In this document: positions 8,184-21,862 of the stretch, piece after piece
Position numbering within the stretch: the stretch's first letter is position 1
Layout: each line of letters opens with the position of its first letter
Source: CAZBRS01 sp964494475
Lineage (GTDB): Bacteria; Myxococcota_A; UBA9042; CAZBRS01
Assembly: GCA_964494475.1 (NCBI GenBank)
Contig: CAZBRS010000024.1
Location: 16,334-80,333, forward strand
Direction of reading: 5' to 3'
DNA length: 64,000 nucleotides
Made by a program: the position numbers and the translations under genes
Notes under the pieces: generated by a model
Told to the model about the DNA's origin: nothing
Databases searched by the model: none
What the model saw: only the letters and a program-made list of their open reading frames with translations

Positions 8184-11100
8184 CGCGCGCGGCGCCGAGC
8201 CCGTACGACGAAGGCGAACGCGACCACCAGGAGCAGCCCCGAGGACGGGTTGGACACGCCGTGGCTCGCTCCGGCCGCGCAGCCGGAGCGCGTGCCCTGC
8301 GGGGAGTCGTCGTCGGCCGTGGGGAGGGGCTCGACCACGTCGGGTCCGGGGAGTGCTTCGTCGGCCTCGGCGTCGCCGCTCGCCGCGTCGGGGGCCTCGG
8401 AGGTGTCGACGACCTCCGCTCCCGGATCGCCGGGCGCGAGGTCGCGCACCGTGATCCGGACCGTCGCGGGGGTGCTCGCGAGCAAGCCGTCGGAGACCAC
8501 CAGTTCGAGGGTCACGAGCGCGTCGCCGTCGACCATCGGGGCGGTGAACGACGGCCGGCTCAACGTGGGTTCGTCGAGCGTCACGAGGGGGCCCTCCGCC
8601 TGGCTCCACGTGTACGACAACTTGTCGCCGTCGGGGTCGGACGAGCCCGAGCCGTTCAGCGACACCACAGCCCCCTCGTCGACCGGCTGGTCGGCGCCGG
8701 CGTCGGCCTCCGGCGGCCGGTTGGGCCGTGCCGAGATCTCGACGGTCGTGGTGGCGGGCTCGCTCGACCGGGTGCCGTCGTGCACCCGCAGGCCGAAGCG
8801 CAGCGTGAGGTTCGACGCGGGCGAGGGAGCCGTGAACGAGGGGGACGCGGTGTCGGCGCCCGTCAACTCCACGGGCGTGCCGGTCGTCTGCGTCCAGGTG
8901 AACGACAGGGGCTGACCTTCGGGGTCGTAGGAGGCCGAGCCGTCGAGGGAGGCCGCGGCCGCGGCCGCGAACTGGCGGCGCGGGCCGGCGTCGGCCACGG
9001 GCGGCAGATCGGCCACGCATACGCCCTCGGCGCAGAGTTGGTGGGGAACGCAGTCGTCGGGCCCGCTGCACGAAGAGGCGCACGTGGTCTCGTCGGCGCA
9101 GCGCGCGTACGGGGCGCACGACAACGTGCCCCCCACGACGCAGCCTCCGGCGCCGTCGCAGGTGTCGGCCAGGGTGAGCCAGCCGTCGGAGCAGCCCGGG
9201 CTGGCGCCGCAGGGGCTCCCGGCGGGTCTCGTCTGGGCTTCGGCCGCGCCGGACAGGCCGTCGCACGTGAACGTGGCGCAGGCCGTCTCGACGACGCCCT
9301 CGGCGACCGGAGCGCCGCCGACGCAGGCGCCCGCGAGGCAGGCCTCGCCGAACGTGCACGCGCTCTCGTCGGCGCAGGGCGATCCGTCGGGCGCGGGGCT
9401 CCACGCGAACGGCGCCGCGGGATCGCAGACGAGGCAGCCGTTCGCTGCGTTCGGAGCGCCCGGACCGTAGCAGGTGGCGTCGACCAGGCACCCCTCGGGT
9501 GGGGCGTCGACCGTGCAGCCCGTGCTCGGGGTGCAGGCGTCGGGCGTGCACGCCAGGTGGTCGTCGCACGACGTCGCCGTGCAGGCCGCGAGCTCGACCC
9601 GGCCCCAGCCGAACTGGGGGTCTGGTCCGTCGCTGCCGAGGTCCTTGGCCAGCTCGCGGGCCATGGCGAGCGCCAGGTCGTGGTCGCGGCCGGTCAGCTG
9701 CAGCAGCAGGGCGAACGCGCCGGCCGCGTGGGGCGCCGAGGCCGACGTGCCCGAGAACCCTCCGTAGGTCGCCGTCTTGGTCCCCGCGGGCGCCACGAAG
9801 TCGGGCTTCTGCAGTGCCTCGCCCGTGCGCTCGTCGGGGTTGGCGGGCCCGCGGCTCGAGTACTGGGCCAGCGAGTCGTAGATCGTGGTGGCCCCGATGC
9901 ACTGCACCTTCTCGCCCACGCACGGATCGATGACGCTGCGCTCGGGGACCTGGAAGGGCTTCGCGAAGGTCATGTTGTAGGCGTAGAGGTGGAACTCGTG
10001 GTTGCGCTCGGCGTGGGCCTGACGCACGGCCAGTCCGTAGCAGCCGTTCTCGGGGGTCACGGCCTGGATCACCTCGTACGGGTAGCCGGAGCCCTGCTGG
10101 TCGTAGTCGGAGAACTGATCGGTGAACTGCCAGCCGGCGTCGGGGTCGTAGCGCATGAGGTACAGGTCGTAGTCGGCGCGCGGGCGCAGCTCGGCCGGGT
10201 CGTTGCCCCAGTCGTCCCACACCAGCGAGACGTCGATGGGCATGCCGGCCGGCAACCCGAAGCAGTTGTCGCCCATTCCGAAGAACGCCACGACCCGCTG
10301 CGCCGTGAACGCGTGATAGCCCTCGAAGCCGGGTCGCGCCGAGGGCGTGAACGTGCCGAGGTGGTGGCCGTCGCCGTAGTTGCCGGCCGAGGCCAGGAAC
10401 GTGACCCCCGCGTCGACCGCGGCGTTGGCGACGGCCGCCATGGCGTCGCGTCCGTCGCAAGGCCCGGTCAGGGACGAGCCGGTCGAGGTCGTGATGATGT
10501 CGACGCCGTTGGCGGTGAGCCACCCGACGGCGTCTTCGAAGTCGAGCGTGGTCCCGTAGGAGACCAGCACGAGGTCGGCACCCGGCGCCACGTCGTGCAC
10601 CAGCTCGGCCACGGCCGTGCCGTGGGCCTCGCCCCCGCCGCTGAGGTCGGTGCCGAACGAGTTGGTGATCACCTGGGCGGGCAGCTCACTCCCCAGCAGT
10701 TGCGTGTAGCCGGCGAAGCCCGCGTCGAGCACGCCCACGAAGATGCCTTCGCCGTCGATGGAGAGGTCGTGCAGCGCGTCGGCCTTCATGGTCTTGACCC
10801 CCTTCGAGATGACCTCGAGGGGACGTGGACGGATGGGCTCGGAGACGCGCAGGACCCCGGCGGCGTCGGCCAGGCGCGCGAGCTCGGCCGGGGCCACGAA
10901 GGCCTGCAGGCGCGACCCGATCTGGCGGTCGAGGCGCAGGGCCACGCCCCCGAGGTCGATCTCGTCTCCCGGGGCGCCCAGGCTCTCGGGGCGAGCCAGG
11001 TCGACCACTACCTGGAGCCGACCGGCTTCGAGGCGCAGATCGTGCCGACGCGCGATCTCGCGCTGCGAAACGGCGTCGTGGTGCTGCGACAGCTCCCACC

Positions 11101-11293
11101 GGGCGCGGTCGAGGCGGGGCGATAGCCGCGGGTGCGCGGGCACGACCCCGTGGAGGGCCTCACCCGGCCGCGAGCCGGTGGGCAGCGAAGCCGCAGGATC
11201 GATGGTCAGGAGAGGGTAGGGGGCCCCTACGGCCGCGACGGGCCAGGGCCGGGCCAACAGGAGCACCACGATCAGGAGCCGCACGACGCGCAT
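8165..11293 (-). CDS. Secreted subtilisin-like serine protease with Cys-rich and PKD-like modules and a MYXO-CTERM-like tail
   Basis: A 1042-aa protein. The signal peptide covers residues 1-23 and a propeptide-like region runs to about 180. The S8 domain has Asp190 (GVLDAGF), His224 (GEAHGTAVAE), oxyanion Asn305 (ASAGN) and Ser517 (SGTSASAPHAAG). A roughly 150-residue beta-rich insert lies between Asn305 and Ser517. Cys-rich modules follow (C-DDHLACTPDAC, NGCLVC-DPAAPFAWS), then two PKD/cadherin-like domains (PPVADAG, PPEADAGADQP) and an acidic linker. The end is GCAAG, a hydrophobic helix, and RARRRAR. This layout matches the MYXO-CTERM sorting signal, so cell-surface display after C-terminal processing is likely. 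All catalytic residues are present. Confidence 0.9.
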   Translation of the reverse strand: MRVVRLLIVVLLLARPWPVAAVGAPYPLLTIDPAASLPTGSRPGEALHGVVPAHPRLSPRLDRARWELSQHHDAVSQREIARRHDLRLEAGRLQVVVDLARPESLGAPGDEIDLGGVALRLDRQIGSRLQAFVAPAELARLADAAGVLRVSEPIRPRPLEVISKGVKTMKADALHDLSIDGEGIFVGVLDAGFAGYTQLLGSELPAQVITNSFGTDLSGGGEAHGTAVAELVHDVAPGADLVLVSYGTTLDFEDAVGWLTANGVDIITTSTGSSLTGPCDGRDAMAAVANAAVDAGVTFLASAGNYGDGHHLGTFTPSARPGFEGYHAFTAQRVVAFFGMGDNCFGLPAGMPIDVSLVWDDWGNDPAELRPRADYDLYLMRYDPDAGWQFTDQFSDYDQQGSGYPYEVIQAVTPENGCYGLAVRQAHAERNHEFHLYAYNMTFAKPFQVPERSVIDPCVGEKVQCIGATTIYDSLAQYSSRGPANPDERTGEALQKPDFVAPAGTKTATYGGFSGTSASAPHAAGAFALLLQLTGRDHDLALAMARELAKDLGSDGPDPQFGWGRVELAACTATSCDDHLACTPDACTPSTGCTVDAPPEGCLVDATCYGPGAPNAANGCLVCDPAAPFAWSPAPDGSPCADESACTFGEACLAGACVGGAPVAEGVVETACATFTCDGLSGAAEAQTRPAGSPCGASPGCSDGWLTLADTCDGAGGCVVGGTLSCAPYARCADETTCASSCSGPDDCVPHQLCAEGVCVADLPPVADAGPRRQFAAAAAASLDGSASYDPEGQPLSFTWTQTTGTPVELTGADTASPSFTAPSPASNLTLRFGLRVHDGTRSSEPATTTVEISARPNRPPEADAGADQPVDEGAVVSLNGSGSSDPDGDKLSYTWSQAEGPLVTLDEPTLSRPSFTAPMVDGDALVTLELVVSDGLLASTPATVRITVRDLAPGDPGAEVVDTSEAPDAASGDAEADEALPGPDVVEPLPTADDDSPQGTRSGCAAGASHGVSNPSSGLLLVVAFAFVVRARRRARYSERA

Positions 11294-11335
11294 GGGCGTT
11301 CCCCCCGGCCGATGATCTCCAGAACAAAGGCGCGG

Positions 11336-11608
11336 CTAGAAGCGTGTTCCGCGGGCGTTGTTGCGGGCGGCGGCGCGATCGACCTTGATGGTGCGCCCGT
11401 CGAGCTCGGTGCCGTTCAGGTTCATGGCCTTGGTGACGGCGTCGGCGCTGCCGAACGTCACGAAGCCGAAGCCGCGCGAGCGCCCGGTCTCGCGATCCTG
11501 GATCACCTTGGCGTCGACCACGTCGCCGGCGTCGGCGAAGGCGTTGCGCAGCCCGGTGCTGTCGGTGTCGAAGGAAAGCCCACCCACGAAGACCTTGTTC
11601 TCGTCCAT
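11336..11608 (-). CDS. Single-RRM RNA-binding protein
   Basis: A 90-aa protein consisting almost entirely of one RNA recognition motif. RNP2 reads KVFVGGLSF and RNP1 reads RGFGFVTF, both matching consensus with the aromatic RNA-stacking residues. A short basic tail (DRAAARNNARGTRF) follows. ATG 11608 is preceded by AAGGAG with about 9 nt spacing; a longer in-frame reading to 11767 has no such site and no homology-like sequence. Small glycine-loop RRM proteins of this kind occur in cyanobacteria and proteobacteria and bind single-stranded RNA, often in cold or stress response. The target here is unknown. The 250 nt upstream (11609-11858) hold no gene and presumably the divergent promoters. Confidence 0.9.
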   Translation of the reverse strand: MDENKVFVGGLSFDTDSTGLRNAFADAGDVVDAKVIQDRETGRSRGFGFVTFGSADAVTKAMNLNGTELDGRTIKVDRAAARNNARGTRF

Positions 11609-11858
11609 GATGCCGAACTCCTTGGAGCGACGACTTGGTTCACCCTCGATCTCGTCGCGTGCGACCGGGGGGGCTCGCCGGAGTTTCGGAGAAGCTGGGG
11701 GATCGGTAGCCTGCGATCTCGCTGATTCTCGAAGCGCCGTACGCTCGCCGTCGCAACGTAGAGGCAAATCGTTGAGAAAGCAAGGCAGAAAGTCGTTTCG
11801 TGAGGCGGGCGTTCTGGTGTAGCGTGGCGCGGTCCCCTTCCCGACCGAGGAGAAGCAC

Positions 11859-12761
11859 GTGGCGTTCCGGACGATGGTCTTCCTGGGCCTCCTGCTGGCT
11901 TGCGCGGTCCCGGCCTGGGCGGGGCCCGGCGCGCTCGTACCCTGGCCTCCCGAGGTCGACTACCGCCCCGCCGGGGCCGAGCACCGCGCCAACGGGCCCG
12001 GGGCCGTCTTGCCCGAGGGCGACGGCCTCTGGCTGTTCGCGGCGACCTCCCACGCGTTGTGGCGCCTCGACGCCGCGGGTGTCGTGCGCGAGCGGGTGCC
12101 GGTCGAGGGGTTCGTGCACTCGTTGGCGCTGGGGCCGGACGGTGGCCTGGCCTGGGTCGACCTGGCTCGACGCCGGGTGGTCGAGGCCGCGCGCGACGGC
12201 CGGGTGCTGCGCGCCTGGAGCCTGCCGGCCGGTGTCGCGCGCGTTCGTCGCCTGATCCAGTTCGACGGGCGGCTGCGGCTGCACACGTCCTTTCAGGAGA
12301 CCCTGACGGTGCCCGACTCGGTCGGCGCGCCCCTCCGCGCGTGGTTCGCGTTGCGGCGCGAGGGGTCCTGGTTCTCGCCGGCGTCCCCCGCGGTCACCGT
12401 GCTCGCGACCGACGGCCGCGTCCAGTTGCTCCTGGCCAGTCCCGCCTCCGGGCTCACCGCGGGGGCCCCGGTCGTGCGACGGGTGGGGTTGGGGCTGGGC
12501 GAGCCCCTGCTGGCTGCCGAGGTCCTCGGGCCGACGCCCGGGGGAGGGTGGTGGCTGCGGATTACCCTCGGTTCGCGCGACCACGCCCGCGACGAGGCGG
12601 TCGCCGTGGGGTCCGACGGTGCGGTGCTCCTGCGCACGCCCCTGCCGGCGCGGGGTACGCTCTCGTGGCCCGATACGCTCTTCGTGACGGCCGACGGAGG
12701 GCTGATCGGGCTCACGCCCACCGACGCGGGCATCGTCCGCCGCGACTGGGGGCGGCCATGA
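11859..12761 (+). CDS. Secreted protein of unknown function, beta-propeller-like
   Basis: A 300-aa protein from GTG 11859, with GAGGAGA just upstream. Residues 1-22 form a signal peptide ending AWA. The mature part has repeated short strands with patterns such as GLWLFAATSHALWRLDAAG, GGLAWVDLARRRVVE and GGLIGLTPTDAGIVRRDWG, resembling blades of an NHL/WD-type propeller. No catalytic motif is seen and I do not recognise the family. It is the first gene of a long chain: its stop overlaps the next ATG by 4 nt (ATGA), so translation of the NlpC/P60-like gene is probably coupled to it. Confidence 0.65.
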   Translation: MAFRTMVFLGLLLACAVPAWAGPGALVPWPPEVDYRPAGAEHRANGPGAVLPEGDGLWLFAATSHALWRLDAAGVVRERVPVEGFVHSLALGPDGGLAWVDLARRRVVEAARDGRVLRAWSLPAGVARVRRLIQFDGRLRLHTSFQETLTVPDSVGAPLRAWFALRREGSWFSPASPAVTVLATDGRVQLLLASPASGLTAGAPVVRRVGLGLGEPLLAAEVLGPTPGGGWWLRITLGSRDHARDEAVAVGSDGAVLLRTPLPARGTLSWPDTLFVTADGGLIGLTPTDAGIVRRDWGRP

Positions 12762-14401
12762 CGCGCCCGCCGCTCCTCGCTCTCGCCGTGTTCGTCGCCC
12801 TGTTGTCCGGCGCGGCTCCGGCGGCCCGCGCCATCCCGCGCGACGAAGCCCTGGTCCGGGCGCGCACCTACGCGGGGCACCCGTGGCGCTGCGCGGAGGC
12901 CAACCAGACCGGCACCTGCGGCGGCGGGTACCTGAGCATCTACACCCCGGGCGACTACGTGGGCCTGCCCTACGACTGGGGCGGCTACGCCTCGATCGAC
13001 CAGTTCGACCAGGCCGTCCTCGCGGGCAAGGGCGTGGGGTCGTACCCCTCCGACGGGATCCTCGACTGCACGGTGGGCGTCGACTGCTCGGGCTTCGTCA
13101 GCCGGGTCTGGAAGGCGGGGCACACCACCACATCGGGCATGGACACCATCACGCACGTCGTGTCGAGCGCCGACCTCGAGCCTGCCGACGCGTACAACGA
13201 CGCCGGCTACCACGTCATGCTCTTCGAGCGCGTGCAGGCCAACGGCGACCCGCAGTTCATCGAGGCCGTGTACTACAACGTGCACACGACGTTCTGGGAG
13301 CCCTGGAGCTACGTCGACGGGTTCGAGCCCGTGCGCTACGACGCCATCGAGGGCTCGCCCGCCGCCTACCCCGACGGGACCGCCGACGCGCCCGTGATCG
13401 TCGCGACCTTCCCGTTCGTCGACGAGCGCGACACCACGCAGAGCGCCTCCGATCTCTTCGACGCCTGCCTGGGCGCGGCGCCCACCAAGCGCGAGGAGGG
13501 GCCCGAGGTCATCTACCGCGTCGACGTGACGACGCCCGGGACGTTGACGGCGGCCGTGCAGGACGAGGCTGGCGTCGACATCGACGTGCACGTCTACCGA
13601 GCCTTGAACGAGGCCGATTGCGTCGCGCGCCACGACGCGGTGGTGAGCCTGGCCGTGGGCTGCGGAAGCATCTACGTGGTGGCCGACACCTACACGGCGG
13701 CCGGCGGTGACCAGCCCGGGCCCTACACCCTGACCCTCGACCTCGAGCCCTCCGGTCAGGCCTGCGGAGCCCCCGACCCCGTGTACCAGCCCGCGGGGGG
13801 CGTCGGCGACCCGTGCGACGTCGACGGCTCGGGCGGCGCGCCCTTCTGCAACCCGAACCTCGGGGCCGTGGTCTGCATCTACTCGGCCGACGCCTCCGCG
13901 GGTTCGTTCTGCTCCCATCCTTGCGTCGTCGACGCCGACTGCGGGGTCGACTTCCCGGAGGGCTGCTGCGCGGAGCTGGACGTCGGCTACTTCGCGTGCC
14001 TGCCGGCGGCCTGGTGCGGCCCGGTGCCGCCCGAGCCCGACCCCGAGGCAGGCCCCGAACCCGTGGCCGAGGCCCTCCCGGAGCCTTCGCCGGAGGGGTC
14101 TCCCGAAGCAGCCCCCGAGCCGACCCCCGAGGCCGCCCCCGAGGTCGTCGACGCGTCGGTCGACCTCGCGGCCGATGGGGCCCCGACGGCCGACGCGGGG
14201 CGCGAGCAGCGGCTCCCCGACGCCGCGTTCGATTCTCCGCTCACTCCCGAGGCCGGCGCCGAGGCTCCCGAGGCCGGCGCCGAGGCCGTCCCCGCTCCCG
14301 ACGCGCCGGGCGGCTGCACGATGTCCGGGCGACCGGCGGGCGCGGCCGTCCTGCTGGCGTGGCTGTTCGCCGTCGCGACGTTGAGGCGCAAGCGTGGATG
14401 A
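12758..14401 (+). CDS. Secreted NlpC/P60-like protein with Pro/Glu-rich linker and MYXO-CTERM-like tail
   Basis: A 547-aa protein. Residues 1-25 are a signal peptide. Residues about 30-170 resemble an NlpC/P60 cysteine peptidase: YDWGGYASID, then VDCSGFVSRVW with the candidate nucleophilic Cys, then GYHVMLFE with the candidate His. This family cleaves peptidoglycan stem peptides or related amides. A beta-sandwich domain (about 205-330) and a Cys-rich region (to about 425) follow, then a long linker of Pro, Glu, Ala and Asp. The C-terminus is GGCTM, a hydrophobic helix and RRKRG, a MYXO-CTERM-like sorting tail. Start overlaps the previous gene (ATGA); its end overlaps recC by 8 nt. Confidence 0.78.
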   Translation: MTRPPLLALAVFVALLSGAAPAARAIPRDEALVRARTYAGHPWRCAEANQTGTCGGGYLSIYTPGDYVGLPYDWGGYASIDQFDQAVLAGKGVGSYPSDGILDCTVGVDCSGFVSRVWKAGHTTTSGMDTITHVVSSADLEPADAYNDAGYHVMLFERVQANGDPQFIEAVYYNVHTTFWEPWSYVDGFEPVRYDAIEGSPAAYPDGTADAPVIVATFPFVDERDTTQSASDLFDACLGAAPTKREEGPEVIYRVDVTTPGTLTAAVQDEAGVDIDVHVYRALNEADCVARHDAVVSLAVGCGSIYVVADTYTAAGGDQPGPYTLTLDLEPSGQACGAPDPVYQPAGGVGDPCDVDGSGGAPFCNPNLGAVVCIYSADASAGSFCSHPCVVDADCGVDFPEGCCAELDVGYFACLPAAWCGPVPPEPDPEAGPEPVAEALPEPSPEGSPEAAPEPTPEAAPEVVDASVDLAADGAPTADAGREQRLPDAAFDSPLTPEAGAEAPEAGAEAVPAPDAPGGCTMSGRPAGAAVLLAWLFAVATLRRKRG

Positions 14402-17400
14402 CGCGTTGGGTTTCCACGTTCACCGCAGCAACCGCCTCGAGCGCCTGGCCGACCTGTTGACGGGCGCCCTGGCCTCCGACCGACCCTCCGATCCGTTCGA
14501 GTCGATCCCGGTCGTCGTGGGCAGCCGCGGCATGGCGCGTTGGCTCCGCAACCGCATCGCCGGGGCACCGGGCCTCGGCATCTGCGGGGGGATCGACTTC
14601 CCCTTCCCCGCGCCGTTCCTACGCGAGGCCGTCTTCCGGGTGCTCGGCGCCGATCTCCCGGACACCGACCCGTGGAGCATCGATCGGCTCACGTGGACCG
14701 TGCTCGACGTGCTGCGCGAGCGCCTGGGCGATGCGGAGTTCGCGCCCGTGCGGCGCTCGCTGGGCGTCGACGTGCTCCCGGCCGTGGTGGGGCGTCGGCA
14801 CCTGTCGCTGGCGCGTTCGCTGGCCGACGTGCTCGATCGCTATGTGCACGCGCGGCCCGAGTGGATCGCGCGCTGGCGGTGCGGGCAGACGATCGCGCCG
14901 GAGGTGTCGGCCGACGAAGCCTGGCAGGCGCGCCTCTGGCGGGAGGTCGAGGCGCGCGTGGGCCCGGCCGGCGCCGTGCAGGCCCGGGGCCGCGCGTGGC
15001 CGGCGCACGTGGGGGGGTTGATCGAGGCCCTCGACGCGGCCGTGCGCGAAGGCTGGGGCGCGCCGCTGCCCACCGCTCGCGTGCACGTCTTCGGGATGTC
15101 GTCGCTGCCGCCGCTGTTCCTTCGGGCGTTCGCGCTGCTGGGGCGCGCGGCCCGCGTCGAGCTGTACCTGTTGACCCCCTCCGACGGCTATTGGGGCGAC
15201 TACCAGACGCTACCGGAGGCGCGCCGGCTCCTCCGCCGGGCGTCCCCCGCGATGCGCGCCGCGGTCGAGGCCGGGCTGGCCGACCAGCACCCGCTGCTCA
15301 CCGGGCTGGGGCGCCTCTCCCGCGACTTCCAGAACCTGCTCGAGGGCCTGCCCGACGACGGCGCCGGGAGCTACGTCGAGCTGCCCGGGGTCGAGCTCTT
15401 CGACGGCCTCGGCGGCGACGCTGAGAAGCCTGGCGGCGTCCTGCAGCGCCTCCAGCGGCACCTGCGAGCCCTCGAAGACCCGCGCCGTGCGCGCGTCTCG
15501 GATCCCGGGTCCGTCGACCCCGCCGACGATTCGCTTCGGATCCATTCGTGCGCGGGGCCGACGCGCCAGGTCGAGGTGCTGCGCGACGAGCTCCTCGGCC
15601 TGCTGGTCGACCACCCCCATCTGCAGCCCCGCGACATCGTCGTGATGACCCCCGACGTCGAGACCTACGCGCCGCTCGTGGCCGCCGCGTTCTCCGAGGG
15701 CTTGCCCGGCGATGCCCCGCGCTCGAACGGCGCCGGCCTCCCGGGCGAGGTCTGGGGCTCGGTGGGCGCGCCGCGCCTGCCCTTCGAGATCGCCGATCTG
15801 TCCCTGCGGCGTACGAACCCGGTGGCCGACGTGCTGTTGTCGGTGCTCGCGCTCTCGGGGGGGCGCGTGACCGCGACCGCCGTGGCCGATCTCCTGCGCC
15901 ACGAGGCCGTGCGTGCGCGCTTCGGGCTCGACGCGGCCGCCGTGGACACGATCCGCGCCTGGCTCGGCGACAGCGGCATCCGCTGGGGTGTCGACGCGGC
16001 CGACCGGGCGCGCGTCGGCCAGCCCGACGACGACCAGAACACCTTCCGCTTCGGCCTCGAGCGCCTGGCCCTCGGCGTGGTGGCGGGCGAGTCCGACGCG
16101 CTCTTCGGCGCGAGGGCGAGCCCCCTCGGCGTCGCCGACGACGACCTGGAGCTCGTGGGGCGCTTCTCGTCGTTCTGCGAGGCGCTCTTCGGCTGGCTGC
16201 GCGAGCTCGAACGACCGCGCTCCGGCGACGCCTGGGGCGAGCTCCTGAAGCGGCTGGTGCACGGCCTCACGGCGACCGGCGCCAACGCGGCGTGGCTCAC
16301 CGAGCAGGTGCACGACGGCCTCGAGGCGACGTTGGCCGACGCCGGGGCTTTCCCGGGGGAGCTCGCCGTCGACGCCGTGCTGCACGCCCTCGAGGGCCGC
16401 TTCGAGGTCGGAGGCGAGGGCGATCGTGCGAACACCGGCGCCATCACGGTGTGCGCCCTGGCGCCCATGCGCAGCGTGCCGTTCGCCGTGGTGGCGCTCC
16501 TGGGGCTCGACGACGCGCGCTTCCCGCGCCGGGGCACGCGGGCCGGGTTCGACCTGACGCGCGGCCGGCCCGCGCCGGGCGACCGAGAGCCCCGCGACGA
16601 GGACCGGCACCTGCTGCTCGAGGCCCTGCTCTCGGCGCGCGAGCACCTGCTGGTCTTCTACTCGGGCCGCGACGCGTCCACCGACGAGCGCCTGCCCGCC
16701 GCGGTGCCGGTGGCCGAACTGCAGGACGCCGTGGAGGCTTCCTTCGTCCCTCCCGCGGGGCTGGCGTCCCTTCGCGAGCTCGTGCTCGTCGACCACCCCA
16801 TCCAGCCGTTCAGCGAGCACGTGTTCCGGGCCCCGCGCAGCTTCGATCGACGGCTCCGACAGGTGGCCCTCCGGCTTCGCCAGGAGCGCGCGCCACGGGC
16901 GGGGCTCTTCCCCGCCGGGGTCGTGCTCCCCCCACTCCCGGGCGGGGTCGACGAGCTCCGCCTCGACGACCTGGCCTCCGCGCTCCTCCGCCCGACGCGC
17001 CACCTGCTGCAGCGCAGGCTGGGGCTCCACCTCTCCGACCTCGACGACACGCTGGCCGACCGGGAGCCCGTAGAGCTCGAAGGGCGCGGGCTGAGAGCGC
17101 TCGACGACCGGATCTTCTCGGCGTTGGTCGCCGCGGGCAGCGATCAGGACCCGGCGCGAACGCTCGAGCGGGTGCGACGCGATCTCACGGCGCGGGGAGG
17201 GCTCCCCCACGGGGCGGGGGGGCTGCTCGACCTGGAGCGTCGGGCCGCTGCCCTGGGGCCCCTGGCCGACCTGGCGGGTGCCCGTGTGCGCGGCGCGGGG
17301 CCGCGCCAGGTCGTGGTGACGAGGCCCGGGAACCGTCGGTTGACGGGTCGGATCCCGTGGGTCGACCCCGCCGGCACCATCGTCGACGCGCAGTCGCGAG

Positions 17401-17917
17401 CGCCCGACCGCGGAGATCGGCTCGTGGCCGCGTGGCTGGGCCTGCTCGCGCTGCAGGCGCAGCAGCCCCTGGCGCGGCGCGACGCCTTCCTGTACGGGCT
17501 TCAGGACGACGAGCCCGTTTGCCTGCGTCTTCGGGCGCCCGAGGGTGCCACGTCGCTGACCCTGCTGCACCGGCTGGCCGAGCTCCACGATCGGGCGCTC
17601 GAGCGGCCCCTCGTCCTGTACGAGCGCTCGTCGCGAGGTCTGGCCGAGGGGCTCCTGAAGGACGGCGCTCCGTCGCCCTGGGAGGCCCTCCCGTTCGAGG
17701 CCACCCAAGGTCGGCTCGAGAAGCTCGCCGAGGGCTGGACCCCCGAAGAAGCGGGCCGTGGCGTCGGCGACGGCGACGACACCTACGTCGCCGCGGCGTG
17801 GCCGAACGGACCTACGTTCGACCACGACGAGGCCGCCCGGCGAGAACTGCTGGCGCTGGCCGAGCTCGTCTGGCGTCCGATCCTCGAGGCGCTGGGCGGC
17901 GAGCCCGAGGAGGCGCC

Positions 17918-17921
<4 letters not shown>
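14394..17921 (+). CDS. recC: RecBCD exonuclease V gamma subunit
   Basis: A 1175-aa RecC, close to the usual length of about 1100. GTG 14394 starts inside the end of the previous gene, with GAGG upstream. The N-terminus shows the RecC signature (FHVHRSNRLERLADLL, VVVGSRGMARWL, GICGGIDFPFPAPF), followed by FGMSSLPPLFLRAFALL, RIHSCAGPTRQVEVLRDELL, DIVVMTPDVETYAPLV, and late MRSVPFAVVALLGLDDARFPR. RecC scaffolds the RecBCD helicase-nuclease, splits the DNA strands and in E. coli recognises Chi; the degenerate helicase domain lacks a working Walker A, as usual. It overlaps recB by 4 nt. Co-location with NlpC/P60-like genes is unusual. Confidence 0.96.

Positions 17922-21858
<3,937 letters not shown>

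Positions 21859-21862
<4 letters not shown>

Noticed and set aside
7014..10523. Long minus-strand open frame across the methyltransferase and protease genes
   Set aside because: Arg/Gly-rich low-complexity reading, out of frame with the real protease gene.
11609..11767. N-terminal extension of the RRM protein
   Set aside because: No RBS at the upstream start and the extension has no RRM-like or domain-like sequence.
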